A stretch of 64,000 nucleotides of DNA from JBFLYO01 sp040756745 (GCA_040756745.1 JBFLYO010000013.1:1-64000); one strand, 5' to 3'; shown: positions 19,121 to 28,638, counted from the stretch's first letter. Made by a program: numbers and translations. The notes: generated by a model not told the origin, from the letters alone.

Positions 19121-19319
19121 CACCCAACCACTAGGTGTTTCCCCCTATGGATTTTGAGGGGATTCACCTGTTCCGCCTCCGCTGTCGCCGCTGTACATTC
19201 CACCTTCGTCTACCACGTACGTCACATTCATCCGGGCGGATGAGCAGGGTACGCTCGAGGTAGCCACCGGCTGTCTGTGATTCTGGTGCTAGGGCTTGAC
19301 TCCGACATTCTCGGACCCG

Positions 19320-21377
19320 ATGCTGCGACTTCGCCTCCTTTTTCCTGTTGTGGTGTTGCTTGAGACTGGGATGACACAAGCTCAGGATCTCTCCGTGACG
19401 ATGAACGGCACCGACGAGTGGATCGCGAGATATCACTCGCTGGAATTCAAATTGAGCAGAGAACTGACTGCGGGAGAACGCCTGGGGGTCATCGTTGGAA
19501 CCACCGACGTCTCCGACCTGTGCGCTGTTCGCGGGGACACGCTCATTTACCAGCCGGAGACGCTTCCCCTCCCTTCCGGTTCACACACGGTCTCGATTTT
19601 CCTCATCGCTCCGGATGGCGAGTGGACATCCGCGGGCGAATTCCCGCTGCATATCCTGACCATTCTCGGCGTGGAGAAAATGTTCGTGACGCCATCCTTC
19701 ACGCTCACCAACAAAGGGCAGCTTGCGGAGGACCATGCCCCCGAGCAAAACGGCCCGCCGCGAAGACGCTTCCAGGAGCTCAATGGAGCGTTGGACGTCA
19801 AAGCCGGTTTCGAACGAGTGGGGATCGGGACATCGTTGTCATTCAATATGGTCGGGGCGTCGTTCAGGCAGGATGCGTTGCGCTTTGCCGAAAGGCACGA
19901 AGACGCGCCAAAAATCGATCTCGCTGGTTACCAGATGGAAGCCCACACGGGCCAAACGTCCCTTGCGGTGGGCCACTTCGGTCACGGCCGGTACCGGCAT
20001 TTGCTCGACGGTTTTCAAAGCCGGGGGATTTCGGCTGGAACAGCCATCGGGTCTTTCCTGGATGTATCGGCCGCCGTGGTGAACGCGACGAACCCTGTCG
20101 GATGGAACAACTTCCTCGGTCTTCACGATGCCCGACACAGAATCATGGGCGGCACGCTTGGAATCGATGCGTTTCCGGAACTCCCGGGCGCAATCCGGGT
20201 TGAGCTTTCGTACGTGCAAGGCTCACAACTTCCCATCAATGGCGCCAATGAGGCCCTTATCAACGACGCCGAGGAAAGCAACGGTGGGGCCGTCAGAGTG
20301 CTTCTCTCAGACCCGACGAGGCGCGTCACGATGGATGCGGGGTTTTCCAGGACGCGTTTCACCAATCCCGTCGACCCCCTGCTGTCACAGGAATTCACCG
20401 TCGTTCCCGTTGAACCAACGACGCGACAGGCACGGTACGCAGAGTTCGGTTTGGATGTCTTCCGCGACGCCAGCATCACGCCGATGCTGCCGTCGCGCCT
20501 GAGTGTCGCATTTCGTCATGAACGGGTTGACCCGTTGTACCGGGCCGTCGGTGTCACAGCGCGGCCGGACATCCTTCAGAATGTCTTCGAGCTTCACGGC
20601 GCAGTGGGTCCGCTCCAGTGCGACGTCACGTACCTGGAATCGGAAGACAACCTTGCAGACATCCCGTCGGTCCTCAAGACAAAAACGCGACAGGTCGGAG
20701 GAAATCTCAGACTGTCGCCTTCTTCCAGCCTGGGTCTCCTGCCGGCATGGCTGCCGGCGCTTACGTACGCCCTCAATCGGACCCATCAGTTCGGGGTGAG
20801 CACACCCGCAAACAGTGATTTCACTCCCGCCCGCGTTCCGGATCAGGTGACGACATCGCATTCGGCTGGGATCGAATGGCAGAGCAGGCAACTGACGTTG
20901 GCCTACCGCGGCGCGTTCACGGTTCAAGACAACAGACAACAGGAGAGAGAAAACGCTGACATCTTGAACCGAGCTCATGCCGTCAACGTAACGCTGCTGC
21001 CTGTGGCGGAGCTCTCTCTCAACCTTGATGGGGCGTTCGAATCCACCGAGAATACGGACATCGGTGCCCTCATACGCATCACGCGTCTGGGCGCGAGCCT
21101 GCTTGCCCGCCCGCTGCGCACCTCGACGGTCACCGCAAGCGGTTCTCTCTCAATCTCGAAAGCCGCCGATGGTTCGAGTTCCCAGCGTCAGGCGTTCTTC
21201 TCCATTGAGACCGCATACGCGTTTGATTTCTCCTCCGCGCTCGTGTTCAACTGGCGGGGACAGGTGTTCGTACGCTTTTCATGGAACGACTCCAAAACAG
21301 AGGATCATACGTTCGGCGTGGATGTGTACCAGCGTGCGTGGACCGTGAACACAGGCGTTTCGTTCAACATTTTCTGA
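19320..21377 (+). CDS. Probable outer-membrane beta-barrel protein
   Basis: Encodes 685 residues from ATG 19320; the frame is open from a TTG at 19296, but 19320 begins a normal signal peptide (MLRLRLLFPVVVLLETG, cleavage near TQAQ). The mature part shows alternating-hydrophobicity strands with many short turns. It ends in VNTGVSFNIF, a C-terminal aromatic typical of outer-membrane barrels. No known domain was recognised. Its stop shares a base with the next ATG (TGATG at 21375-21379), and all three downstream products are exported. The operon follows a sensor/regulator pair, suggesting regulated envelope function. Family assignment is tentative; the barrel call rests on pattern and the terminal Phe. 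Confidence 0.65.
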   Translation: MLRLRLLFPVVVLLETGMTQAQDLSVTMNGTDEWIARYHSLEFKLSRELTAGERLGVIVGTTDVSDLCAVRGDTLIYQPETLPLPSGSHTVSIFLIAPDGEWTSAGEFPLHILTILGVEKMFVTPSFTLTNKGQLAEDHAPEQNGPPRRRFQELNGALDVKAGFERVGIGTSLSFNMVGASFRQDALRFAERHEDAPKIDLAGYQMEAHTGQTSLAVGHFGHGRYRHLLDGFQSRGISAGTAIGSFLDVSAAVVNATNPVGWNNFLGLHDARHRIMGGTLGIDAFPELPGAIRVELSYVQGSQLPINGANEALINDAEESNGGAVRVLLSDPTRRVTMDAGFSRTRFTNPVDPLLSQEFTVVPVEPTTRQARYAEFGLDVFRDASITPMLPSRLSVAFRHERVDPLYRAVGVTARPDILQNVFELHGAVGPLQCDVTYLESEDNLADIPSVLKTKTRQVGGNLRLSPSSSLGLLPAWLPALTYALNRTHQFGVSTPANSDFTPARVPDQVTTSHSAGIEWQSRQLTLAYRGAFTVQDNRQQERENADILNRAHAVNVTLLPVAELSLNLDGAFESTENTDIGALIRITRLGASLLARPLRTSTVTASGSLSISKAADGSSSQRQAFFSIETAYAFDFSSALVFNWRGQVFVRFSWNDSKTEDHTFGVDVYQRAWTVNTGVSFNIF

Positions 21378-22624
21378 TGCCGGTCATGAGGCTTTCCGTC
21401 ATTGGCACGTTGTTGCTTCTCGTTGCAGGCAGCGAGGCCGGGATTGTTGTCCATCCTCAGAAGGTAAATGTGAATGCCAGCGGGGCAACGACCGTCTTTC
21501 TCACATTCGGCGGCGTTACGGGATACAGCGTGGGTGAGGCCGTCTGGTGCGGAGAGGTCATGAACGCGGCGCCGGACATTGGGTTGAAGCCGGTCGCCGG
21601 CACGATCTTCGGCACACTCCCGGCGCGCTTCAACCTTTCACGCTTCAGCGGCACCGATGGATTCACGGACATCATGTCCATCCCGGCTTCGGTTTCGCGC
21701 CGCGCATACCAGGCTGCCGCTGCCGGCGCCCCCTCGACCTTCTTCTATGTTCGAAGGTTCACCAACACCAGGGGTGGTGCGGACGAATATGTCGTCGTCA
21801 CATGCGAGATGGGCGGGGGAGGTGCGCGTTCTCTGTTTGCCTTTACTTCCGTTGCGCTCTCCTTCGAAGGGAACGAAACCCTGCTTTCAGTGAAACAGGG
21901 AGCTTTGCCGCCATCTGTTTCGGCGACGTTACAGTACAACGGGACGGGCCAGCTCCACGGACGGTGGGAGATTGTCCGTCCCGGCGATCGCCAACCGACG
22001 GACGAGGACCTCCTCACGCAGGCGTCGCTGCCGATCGAGCAGCGGCCGCAGCAACAACGTTACCTGGAGGTGGGCCGCTTCAGTGTTTTCCTGCCCCCGA
22101 GTGGGACATACGTCCTTAGAGGGCCCGATCCGGCGAAGCTGCCAACGGACGTCAACGGCTTGTACATGATCCTCCTGCGGATCGAGTGCTCGCTCGACGT
22201 GGAATCGACCGGGGATTTCCCGTCGGCAGGTGTGGGCGTTGCTCCCATCCCGGCAGGATCAGTGGCGGGATTCCCGATTCCTCCGCTGCGCTATTTCGTC
22301 GGTGAAGAACCGGTCTCGCGCATTATCACGATCAGACTGCTGACCCCGAAGGATATGGCACAGACCGTGAGGGGAACCCCGACGGAATTCTCCTGGACTG
22401 GCGTTCCGGACGCATCGTTGTACCGCGTGGTGGTCATCACTCCGTCGAATGTGGTACTCCTCTCTGCATTAATCCGTCCCGGGGTGCTGATATATGCAAT
22501 GCCTCCCTGGATGTGGATGAAGACAGATGCCCAGCATGTCCTCTGGGCCGTCGATGCACTCGACGACCTTGGCAGCGTGCTCACGAGGAGCGAATGGCGA
22601 ACCTTAAGGCGAGGAGGACCATAA
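21377..22624 (+). CDS. Secreted protein of unknown function
   Basis: Encodes 415 residues from ATG 21377, which overlaps the stop of the barrel gene (TGATG). ATG 21386 (MRLSVIGTLLLLVAGSEAG) is also possible. The signal peptide ends near SEAG. The mature protein is rich in beta-prone segments. The C-terminal third (IITIRLLTPKDMAQTVRG, then TEFSWTGVPDASLYRVVV) resembles a fibronectin type III-like repeat of the kind found in Bacteroidota cell-surface proteins. No catalytic motif is visible. It is the middle gene of a three-gene exported-protein operon and is probably a partner of the barrel. Confidence 0.65.
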   Translation: MPVMRLSVIGTLLLLVAGSEAGIVVHPQKVNVNASGATTVFLTFGGVTGYSVGEAVWCGEVMNAAPDIGLKPVAGTIFGTLPARFNLSRFSGTDGFTDIMSIPASVSRRAYQAAAAGAPSTFFYVRRFTNTRGGADEYVVVTCEMGGGGARSLFAFTSVALSFEGNETLLSVKQGALPPSVSATLQYNGTGQLHGRWEIVRPGDRQPTDEDLLTQASLPIEQRPQQQRYLEVGRFSVFLPPSGTYVLRGPDPAKLPTDVNGLYMILLRIECSLDVESTGDFPSAGVGVAPIPAGSVAGFPIPPLRYFVGEEPVSRIITIRLLTPKDMAQTVRGTPTEFSWTGVPDASLYRVVVITPSNVVLLSALIRPGVLIYAMPPWMWMKTDAQHVLWAVDALDDLGSVLTRSEWRTLRRGGP

Positions 22625-22676
22625 AGCTGAACAGATGCGGAACCCACTACCAACCAATCATCAACAGGAGGAGCAC

Positions 22677-23870
22677 ATGAACACCAAACTGCGATTGCTC
22701 GGGACGGTTCTTGTCGTCGCGCTGTTTCTGGCACAATCAGCCGCGGCAGGGACCATTCTCGGCATCACGGGGATGACATCGTATCCCGTGTCGTATTCGA
22801 CCAGCTCGTCGTCCACGATTTCCGTTTACGGCGATTGGATTGAGACGATCGGAAGTGCGACGACGACTTCACCGGGCGTGAGTGTAGGTATCACCGCAAA
22901 GTACAACGGCCTCCAGAATCAAACTGAACCGTTCAAGGGAAGAGGCAAGGTGGCGCTGTGGATCGTCACCAACAATGCGACACCGGGTAACAAGACCATT
23001 AAGCTCAGCGGCGGGATCTTTGGTGACGCAACATTTACGATAACGGTTCAGCCGCTCCCGACCGTTACGAATGTGAACGTGCCGACACCTGCGGAACCAT
23101 TCAAGGAGATCATCGTGACGTTTACCGGGACGGGACTTCAAGATGCTGCCGACCCGGCGAGCGGAACGATCGTTCAGGATAATCTCATTCCGCTGGTTAC
23201 CGTCGGAGGAAACGTCATGGTAAGCAGCGTCCGAGTTCTGAACTCAACGAACACCTCGCTTCAGGCAAAGGTGTTTTTCAATGGATTTGTTCAGGATGCG
23301 ACGGTAGAGCTGAGGTTCAGGACAACCTCGAAGAATGTCCCCCTCATTAACGGACTGAAGCGGCGCGTGCAAGCCAAGAGCAGCAATATCAAGAACTACG
23401 TGAAATCGATAACGTTTCCGAACGGAATGACCTTTGACAAGAACAGCATTGCGACCATCAATCTGAATCTCCTGTTCCCCGCGCCGGGGGGAGTGGGAGG
23501 GACCGCCGCCAGCGCCCCAACGACGACAGCTCGCGTGCGGTCGGGCGCCACCGTGCCTCCGGCTTTAGCTGAATCCATCCAGCGGCTGGCGGCAAATGCC
23601 CTCGCCAACTCGAGAGTGTATTTCAAGCTCGTACCGGCAAACGCGTTCGAGGCAGTGCCAAATGGGACTCCCTTCAATCCGAATGGGTTCAGCGAGGTCA
23701 GGGCAAATTCCGGCGACGATATTATTCCGCTCTCGTTCAAAGTCATTGACTGCCTTGGGGGGCGGCCCGGCCAGTCAAATGTGGTGAAAATCCAGACCTG
23801 GATGCACAGCACGAATACCAGCCTCGCACCGAACTTTATTGAAGCAACGTTCAATGTGCGGTGTCCTTAG
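22677..23870 (+). CDS. Secreted protein, TIG/IPT-like beta-sandwich segments
   Basis: Encodes 397 residues from ATG 22677, with AGGAGG at 22666-22671, 5 bases before the start; this beats the upstream in-frame ATG at 22635. The signal peptide is MNTKLRLLGTVLVVALFLAQ, ending ASAAAG-like at SAAAG. The mature protein is Ser/Thr-rich with a segment PLPTVTNVNVPTPAEPFKEI...VTFTGTGL typical of immunoglobulin-like TIG/IPT domains. No enzymatic motif or C-terminal T9SS domain is present. It sits last in the operon with the barrel and the 415-residue protein. Function unknown. Confidence 0.65.
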   Translation: MNTKLRLLGTVLVVALFLAQSAAAGTILGITGMTSYPVSYSTSSSSTISVYGDWIETIGSATTTSPGVSVGITAKYNGLQNQTEPFKGRGKVALWIVTNNATPGNKTIKLSGGIFGDATFTITVQPLPTVTNVNVPTPAEPFKEIIVTFTGTGLQDAADPASGTIVQDNLIPLVTVGGNVMVSSVRVLNSTNTSLQAKVFFNGFVQDATVELRFRTTSKNVPLINGLKRRVQAKSSNIKNYVKSITFPNGMTFDKNSIATINLNLLFPAPGGVGGTAASAPTTTARVRSGATVPPALAESIQRLAANALANSRVYFKLVPANAFEAVPNGTPFNPNGFSEVRANSGDDIIPLSFKVIDCLGGRPGQSNVVKIQTWMHSTNTSLAPNFIEATFNVRCP

Positions 23871-23886
23871 CAGTCTTCGTCCCTGA

Positions 23887-23918
23887 CATGGTCGGGCGCT
23901 CGCAGGTGCCCGACCATG
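23887..23918 (+). terminator. Rho-independent-like terminator after exported-protein operon
   Basis: An 11-bp perfect stem (CATGGTCGGGC at 23887-23897, GCCCGACCATG at 23908-23918) with a 10-base loop begins 16 bases after the stop codon at 23870. The following tract is CACCTTCCTC, so the T-run is weak. It fits the end of the three-gene operon. Confidence 0.7.
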
Positions 23919-24051
23919 CACCTTCCTCATGCAGCTTCTCGAGGAGAAGGCCGTCAGCCCTTCCAGTGAACTTGAAAATGTCTTACGAGGTGAGATATAT
24001 TGCATTGTAGGCGGAGAAAGCCGCGAGTGCCAAACCTCCTATGGAGGGGAA

Positions 24052-24834
24052 ATGACGAACAGTGCTCTTCATGCCATCGAGCAGCTTCTGGCAAGCGGGA
24101 AGCCGGAGGAGGTGCGACGGGGGCTCGAGCTTGTGAGGCAGGAGCTCGCGACGATCGGATCAGGGGAGGTCAGGCCGTTGTTCGAGATGGTCTCCACGCT
24201 CTTTTACATTGACACGTTCGACCGGCCTGACCTGGCTCCTTTGATGGAGGAAGCCATCAGTCTCCTTGTCAGCTTCGGAACGTGGGTGATTCCGGCCCTC
24301 ATAAGCAACCTGAACGCGGGCGATCTCAAGGCACAGATGGCGATCGCCCAGGCGCTGGGTCGCATGGGAGATGATGTCATCGAACCACTTCTTGCTGAGT
24401 ATCAATCGTCGCCTGATCCTGCAAAACGTTCCTTTGTCCTCTATGCGCTGGGAAAGATCAAATCGCCCGCGATCGTGAAGGCGGCATCCTTTGCGATAGA
24501 ATCGGCGGACTCTCCCGACCTGGAACTGCGTGACACGGCAACGCGAGCGATTGGAAAGTTCGCCGAGTCTATCTCACCGTCCGATCTTTCGGAGGAGATG
24601 CGTCGGGGGTTCATCGAGAAGCTTCAACGGGCTCTCGCCGATTCCAATCCGGGCATTCGCGCCAAAGCGGTACGAAGTCTGGGGAAACTCGCGAGATTCG
24701 GCCATCTCAACAGTAAGGAGAGGGAGAAGTTGAAAGCCACGCTACTGCTCATCCTGGGCAACGATGAGCAGTTTGAATGGGATCGGGCGTACATTGTTCG
24801 CCGAGAAGCGGAAGAAGCACTCCACTACGTGTAG
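24052..24834 (+). CDS. HEAT-repeat protein
   Basis: Encodes 260 residues from ATG 24052, preceded by GGAGGGG at 24043-24049. The upstream frame to 23929 lacks an SD and looks non-coding. The sequence is mostly paired amphipathic helices. Repeats of the HEAT type (AIAQALGRMGDDVIEPLL, LYALGKIKSPAIVKAASF, AVRSLGKLARFG) span about 85-245. HEAT arrays act as protein-binding scaffolds; no other domain is fused, and there is no signal peptide. The partner is unknown. It converges on the amidotransferase gene with a 7-bp gap. Confidence 0.8.
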   Translation: MTNSALHAIEQLLASGKPEEVRRGLELVRQELATIGSGEVRPLFEMVSTLFYIDTFDRPDLAPLMEEAISLLVSFGTWVIPALISNLNAGDLKAQMAIAQALGRMGDDVIEPLLAEYQSSPDPAKRSFVLYALGKIKSPAIVKAASFAIESADSPDLELRDTATRAIGKFAESISPSDLSEEMRRGFIEKLQRALADSNPGIRAKAVRSLGKLARFGHLNSKEREKLKATLLLILGNDEQFEWDRAYIVRREAEEALHYV

Positions 24835-24841
24835 GTGACCC

Positions 24842-25546
24842 TCAGGCGGGTTGTCTGTCGAGTCTGCTCAGGTAAGCCAGGATATCGTCCATTATTCCGT
24901 TGATGGCGTGATATCGGGAGGCCGGGGCTGCACGGAGCTCTTGTTCGATCTGGACGTACGGCCCGGGGGTAAGATCGCTGCGGCAATTCTCCAGAAGAGC
25001 GAGCGCGCCCACGGGAGTAATCTCAAGGTGGAACTGAAGGCCGATGACGTTTCGCTCCACCTGGAACGCCTGGTTCTCACACCCCTCGCTTCTCGCAAGC
25101 CGGATTGCTCCTGGCGGCAGGTCGAAGGTCTCCCCGTGCCAGTGAAATACCTCTGCCGAAGTGGGGAAGCGGAAGGTTGAGCTGCCTGCCGGCAACACTC
25201 CTTCCACAGGGAACCAGCCAATCTCCTTCTCGCGATTCCGGTAGACTCGGGCGCCCATCGCACTCGCGATGAGTTGCGCACCGAGGCACACACCCAGAAT
25301 TGATTTCCCACCCCGCAAGCATCTGTGAATGAACTGCTTTTCCTGGATGAGCCAGGGAAGCCGGCCCTCGTCGTTAGCGCTCATGGGCCCACCCATCACG
25401 ACGAGCAGATCGAGTTCGTTCGGCTCAGGGAATTGCGTCGATTCAAAGAGCCGTGTATGAGTGATCTCGTATCCGGCCGCTTTGAGCCACGGCTCGATGC
25501 AACCAAGCCCTTCAAAGGGGACGTGCTGCAGATAGTGGGCGCGCAT
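24842..25546 (-). CDS. Class I glutamine amidotransferase-like protein
   Basis: Encodes 234 residues. The triad of the class I GATase fold is intact: nucleophile C87 (LGVCLGAQL), H173 and E175 (QFHLE). VVMGGPMSA near 49-57 is the oxyanion-region glycine motif. There is no synthetase domain, so it belongs to the stand-alone GMP-synthase-like subfamily, which often hydrolyses gamma-glutamyl compounds or glutathione-like amides. No obvious partner gene is next to it. Start at ATG 25546. Confidence 0.88.
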   Translation of the reverse strand: MRAHYLQHVPFEGLGCIEPWLKAAGYEITHTRLFESTQFPEPNELDLLVVMGGPMSANDEGRLPWLIQEKQFIHRCLRGGKSILGVCLGAQLIASAMGARVYRNREKEIGWFPVEGVLPAGSSTFRFPTSAEVFHWHGETFDLPPGAIRLARSEGCENQAFQVERNVIGLQFHLEITPVGALALLENCRSDLTPGPYVQIEQELRAAPASRYHAINGIMDDILAYLSRLDRQPA

Positions 25547-25666
25547 CTCTGCTGGTGGCTTTCATGGAAACGTGGGGAGTTGAGAATTGTATCTGTACGG
25601 CACGACAGTCGAACGAGGCGGCAGTAATGTACTTCTGGGTGGCTTAGGAGTCAAACAAGCAAACAG

Positions 25667-25690
25667 AAAGCCCGCCTTTCGGCGGGCTTT
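25667..25690 (-). terminator. Minus-strand terminator downstream of TolB-like gene
   Basis: A 10-bp stem (AAAGCCCGCC, 25667-25676; GGCGGGCTTT, 25681-25690) has a GAAA tetraloop on the minus strand, followed there by CTGTTTGCTTGTTTG. It can end transcription of the minus-strand gene at 26047-27141. A second CCGGCCC/GGGCCGG stem at 25704-25729 directly abuts it. No gene was found in the remaining 25730-26046. Confidence 0.8.
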
Positions 25691-26046
25691 CGGCTTTCTG
25701 TGTCCGGCCCCGCCCGAGAACCGGGCCGGGATCCGCTTAGAAGCAGCGGGATGCAGAACCAAAATTACTACTCGAACCATCCAAATCATCAGACGAGAAG
25801 GTTCCGGAACTTTTTGACGACATACAACATCGGGAAGGGTGCGGAGGAAACCTCTCGAAGCGAATGGAAACGCCCAAGCTCATCACTCGAGCGTCATCGC
25901 ACTACGAGACCTGGGCTTGGAGACAACAGTGGGCGAACTCACTCCGTCGCCGTTCGCCTCCCTCCCGCGTGCCGGGCATCGTTCTTCGCAGAACCACCGG
26001 CAATCACCCCAGCCACTGAGGCACCAGGCGTAGGCCTATTGGACGG
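25691..26046. other. Gene-free stretch with palindrome
   Basis: Between the amidotransferase and TolB-like genes. A hairpin is formed by CCGGCCC (25704-25710) and GGGCCGG (25723-25729), and a shorter CCGCT/AGCGG stem lies near 25733-25750. The open frames present have no protein-like features. The module of terminator hairpin plus GTGTCCGG...CCGGGCCGGG recurs at 28708-28783. Confidence 0.4.
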
Positions 26047-27141
26047 TTAGTGATATCGCAGCGTTGGCTGGAAATTGGTTCTGGTATTGCTGGTGAGCTT
26101 CCTTCGCCCGCTGCCGTCAATGTTCATGGTGTACAGCTGGTCGTTCCCGTCGCCGTCCGATTCAAAGACAATTCTCGAACCATCCGCTGCCACCACTGGA
26201 CCCCAATTGCGACAATTGCTGTTCGTAAGATTCCTGAAGCCACTCCCGTCTGCGTTAATGATGCAGACATCGGTAGTGCGCTGGTTGTTCGACTCTATCA
26301 CAAAGACGATCCGTGACCCGTCGGGAGTGAATTGTGGGAACGTCGTCATGCGATCCGACCCGTAGAGCCTGCGCTGCTGACTGCCATCGGCATTCATCAG
26401 GTACAGGGAATACTCCTGATCTCCTTCACGAAGGGCGCAGAACACGATGCGGCTGCCGTCAGGGGAGTATCGCGGAAAGATGTTGTATCCGGCATTCGCA
26501 GTGAGATTGACTTTGTTATTACCAGCGGCATCCATCTCATAGATGTCAGAACGCACTCCTCCACCCGATGTCTCGGAAACGGCGAAATAGAGGATCCTGC
26601 CGTTGTCGGGGGACATACTCGGATGAAGACAATCGGCATACTGATTGGTCAAGTTCCGGTAGTTGGACCCATCGACATTCACGGAATAGATGTCCAATCT
26701 GCTGTCATATGTACCGGTTTTTGCGAAGAACAGAATTGTCCTCCCATCCTGCGCGAACACGGGGAAGGACTTATACGGAACACCTCCCCTGTTCGTGATC
26801 TGTCTGGTATTGGCCCCGTCCGCGTCCATGATATAGACTTCTGTATTGCAGAGGAACACTATACTGGAACCATCCGGAGAGAAGCTGGGCTGCTGACTGT
26901 TCCCGAGCTGGGCAGTGACATTGCGGCATTCTCTTCCATCCATCTCCAGGAGGAAGATATCCGTCCTGCTGTTGCTCCGTGATTCATATGAAGTAAATGC
27001 AATCCGGTTGGTCGCATTCAGAGAGACGTTGTGGGTCACGGCCCCCTCGTCCAGAATGGGGTCCAGTATGCTCTCACACGAGAGACTAAGCGAACCAACG
27101 ACGATGAGCAGGCATGCCCATCGCCAAGTCGGCTGTGCCAC
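26047..27141 (-). CDS. TolB-like beta-propeller lipoprotein
   Basis: Encodes 364 residues from GTG 27141, chosen because AAGGAGGG lies 4 bases upstream (27146-27153 on the plus strand), whereas the upstream ATG at 27225 has no SD. A signal peptide (VAQPTWRWACLLIVVGSLSL) ends at a Cys, suggesting a lipoprotein, though the lipobox SLSC is imperfect. The mature part is a propeller of WD40-like TolB repeats with recurring FSPDGSSIVF, VDGSNYRNLT and DADGANTRQIT motifs (about seven blades). In this family the propeller binds partner proteins or ligands in the periplasm. No Pal or Tol genes are near. Function unknown. Confidence 0.85.
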   Translation of the reverse strand: MAQPTWRWACLLIVVGSLSLSCESILDPILDEGAVTHNVSLNATNRIAFTSYESRSNSRTDIFLLEMDGRECRNVTAQLGNSQQPSFSPDGSSIVFLCNTEVYIMDADGANTRQITNRGGVPYKSFPVFAQDGRTILFFAKTGTYDSRLDIYSVNVDGSNYRNLTNQYADCLHPSMSPDNGRILYFAVSETSGGGVRSDIYEMDAAGNNKVNLTANAGYNIFPRYSPDGSRIVFCALREGDQEYSLYLMNADGSQQRRLYGSDRMTTFPQFTPDGSRIVFVIESNNQRTTDVCIINADGSGFRNLTNSNCRNWGPVVAADGSRIVFESDGDGNDQLYTMNIDGSGRRKLTSNTRTNFQPTLRYH

Positions 27142-27247
27142 TTTGCCCTCCTTCCTTAGTGATATGGATGTCCTCTGACCGGGGAGATGCCCTCGGCTTG
27201 GTGTGCCACGCTCCGCATCGTTCACAACACCTGCGATACAAATGGCA

Positions 27248-27279
27248 AAGCCCCCGCCGACTATCCTCGACGGGGGCTT
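27248..27279 (-). terminator. GC-rich hairpin, possible terminator
   Basis: Stem AAGCCCCCG (27248-27256) and CGGGGGCTT (27271-27279) with a 14-base loop. On the minus strand it is followed by TGCCATTTGTATC, a weak T-tract. It lies 107 bp upstream of the TolB-like start, so it may separate that gene from transcription entering from the scarred region. Confidence 0.55.
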
Positions 27280-27445
27280 CTACAACTCTTCATCAGCCAA
27301 GTAGGAGTCCTCTGGTGAGGACAGCCAAGGTCGATTTCTCTCTTGAGAGTCTACCTTTTTCCCGGAACAAAATCAAGTGACCCCCCTCAGTATCTTGGTC
27401 AAGGTGTCATATTGCTGTCACACCAAGGTAGGGAGGGAAGATGCT

Positions 27446-27625
27446 ATGAGTAAGAAGAAGTACTCGCCGGAGCAGATCGTCTCGATGCTGCGAGATGCGG
27501 AAGTGCTCTTGGGCAAGGGTCAGAGCATCGCCGAGGCGAGCTGAGGGCTCGGGATTACGGATCAGACCTGCTACCGGTGGCGGAAGGAGTACGGAAGCGT
27601 CCGGGTGGATCAGGCCAAGCGTTTG
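27446..27625 (+). pseudogene. Inactivated IS3-family transposase orfA fragment
   Basis: Begins MSKKKYSPEQIVSMLRDAEV, the HTH N-terminus of an IS3-family orfA. A TGA stop interrupts it at 27542-27544, after which GLGITDQTCYRWRKEYG continues in the same frame to about 27625 before homology ends. No orfB follows. The sequence just upstream (27378 onward, TGACCCCCCTCAG) might be an IS terminal repeat. A dead element. Confidence 0.75.
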
Positions 27626-27734
27626 AACTTCTCAACATCGAATACCTACTTTCCCCGGGGCGTTGCGCTTACACGTTGAATTCAGCCTTGTGGATTTGTT
27701 AACACTGAATCCCATCAGTGTCGCCCTGGACAAA

Positions 27735-28079
27735 TCAGCCCAGGATACGGAAACAGAATGATGATTGTCGTGTGCCCGAAATCTCGCCTCCGCACGCCAT
27801 GATAGCCCGGCCAGCCCCGGACGCTCTCTGCAGTGAAGTCGGACTCGTTGTCTGATCGCCGATGTCCAAACAGCCCCCCCGGGGGGCCAGCCACCGGCCT
27901 GCGAACCGCTCGATCACCTCGATCGGCGTCATCTGGATGCCTCTTGGGAATGCGTGGCTGACTTGCGCCTTCCCCCGCCGTACCATGCCCCGTGTGCCTG
28001 GGTACTGCATTGTCATCAAGGACAAAGAAAAAGGGTCGCCGGCTGAAACCAGCGGTCTCCGCCTAACCTGTATTTTCAC
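27735..28079 (-). pseudogene. Possible decayed transposase remnant
   Basis: A 114-residue open frame contains MTPIEVIERFAGRW, which resembles the E..xR.. segment near the catalytic Glu of DDE transposases. The rest of the frame shows no homology, suggesting frameshifts. There is no SD. This could be chance, so the call is weak. Confidence 0.3.
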
Positions 28080-28229
28080 AAGGGCGTGTAGTCCTATCTC
28101 ATGTAGATCAGCTTCCGTGTTTCACTGAAGGTGGAAGTTGTTTACAGTCAGAGCCCTCCGGACAGATCTTGGTTGAAAAGTATTGGATGGTTTGTGTAGA
28201 TTGAACCATCAACAAGTGAAGATGGAGCC

Positions 28230-28560
28230 GTGGAAGAGAAGCCAGGGAGTGAAGCAGTGGTGCGCGAGATCAAGCGCGGGAGCCGGAAGAAGTACTCAAG
28301 GGAAGACGAGATCAGAATCGTTCTGGAGGGCTTCCCGGGCGAGGCGAGTATCAATGAGCTGTGCCGACGGGAAGGTATGCAGACCAGCGTGTACTACGCT
28401 TCGAGCGAGGAGTTTTTGGAGGTGGGGGGAAACGTCGCCAAGGTGACACGGCGCGAGGGGTAACCAGCAGTGAGGTGCTTGAGCTTAGGAAGGAAGACGA
28501 GCAACTGACAACCCTTGTAGTAGAGTTCTCCTTGGGGATCGGGTGGCAAACGAATATCCG
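28230..28560 (+). pseudogene. Frameshifted IS3-family orfA remnant
   Basis: The first 55 residues (RKKYSREDEIRIVLEGFPGE, then ASINELCRREGMQ) match an IS3-type orfA of the RKKYSAEEKIRIVLEGLRGE kind. Homology continues in another frame (GDTARGVTSSEVLELRKEDEQ) after a shift near a run of six G at 28424-28429. The shift is either a mutation or an error at the homopolymer. No orfB follows. Confidence 0.7.
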
Positions 28561-28617
28561 ACGGCTTGGAGTCCGCCTGCGCAGTCGAGCGGGAAACCAC
28601 CGGATGCGTGCCCGCGA

Positions 28618-28638
28618 CCCCGCCCAAAAACGGCGGGG
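28618..28638 (+). terminator. Hairpin in the scarred region
   Basis: A perfect 7-bp stem, CCCCGCC (28618-28624) and GGCGGGG (28632-28638), with the loop CAAAAAC. No gene reads into it, so a role as terminator is uncertain. Confidence 0.4.

Noticed and set aside
27735..28079. Second full transposase gene
   Set aside because: Only a 14-residue match near a catalytic Glu was seen; kept as a weak pseudogene rather than a gene.
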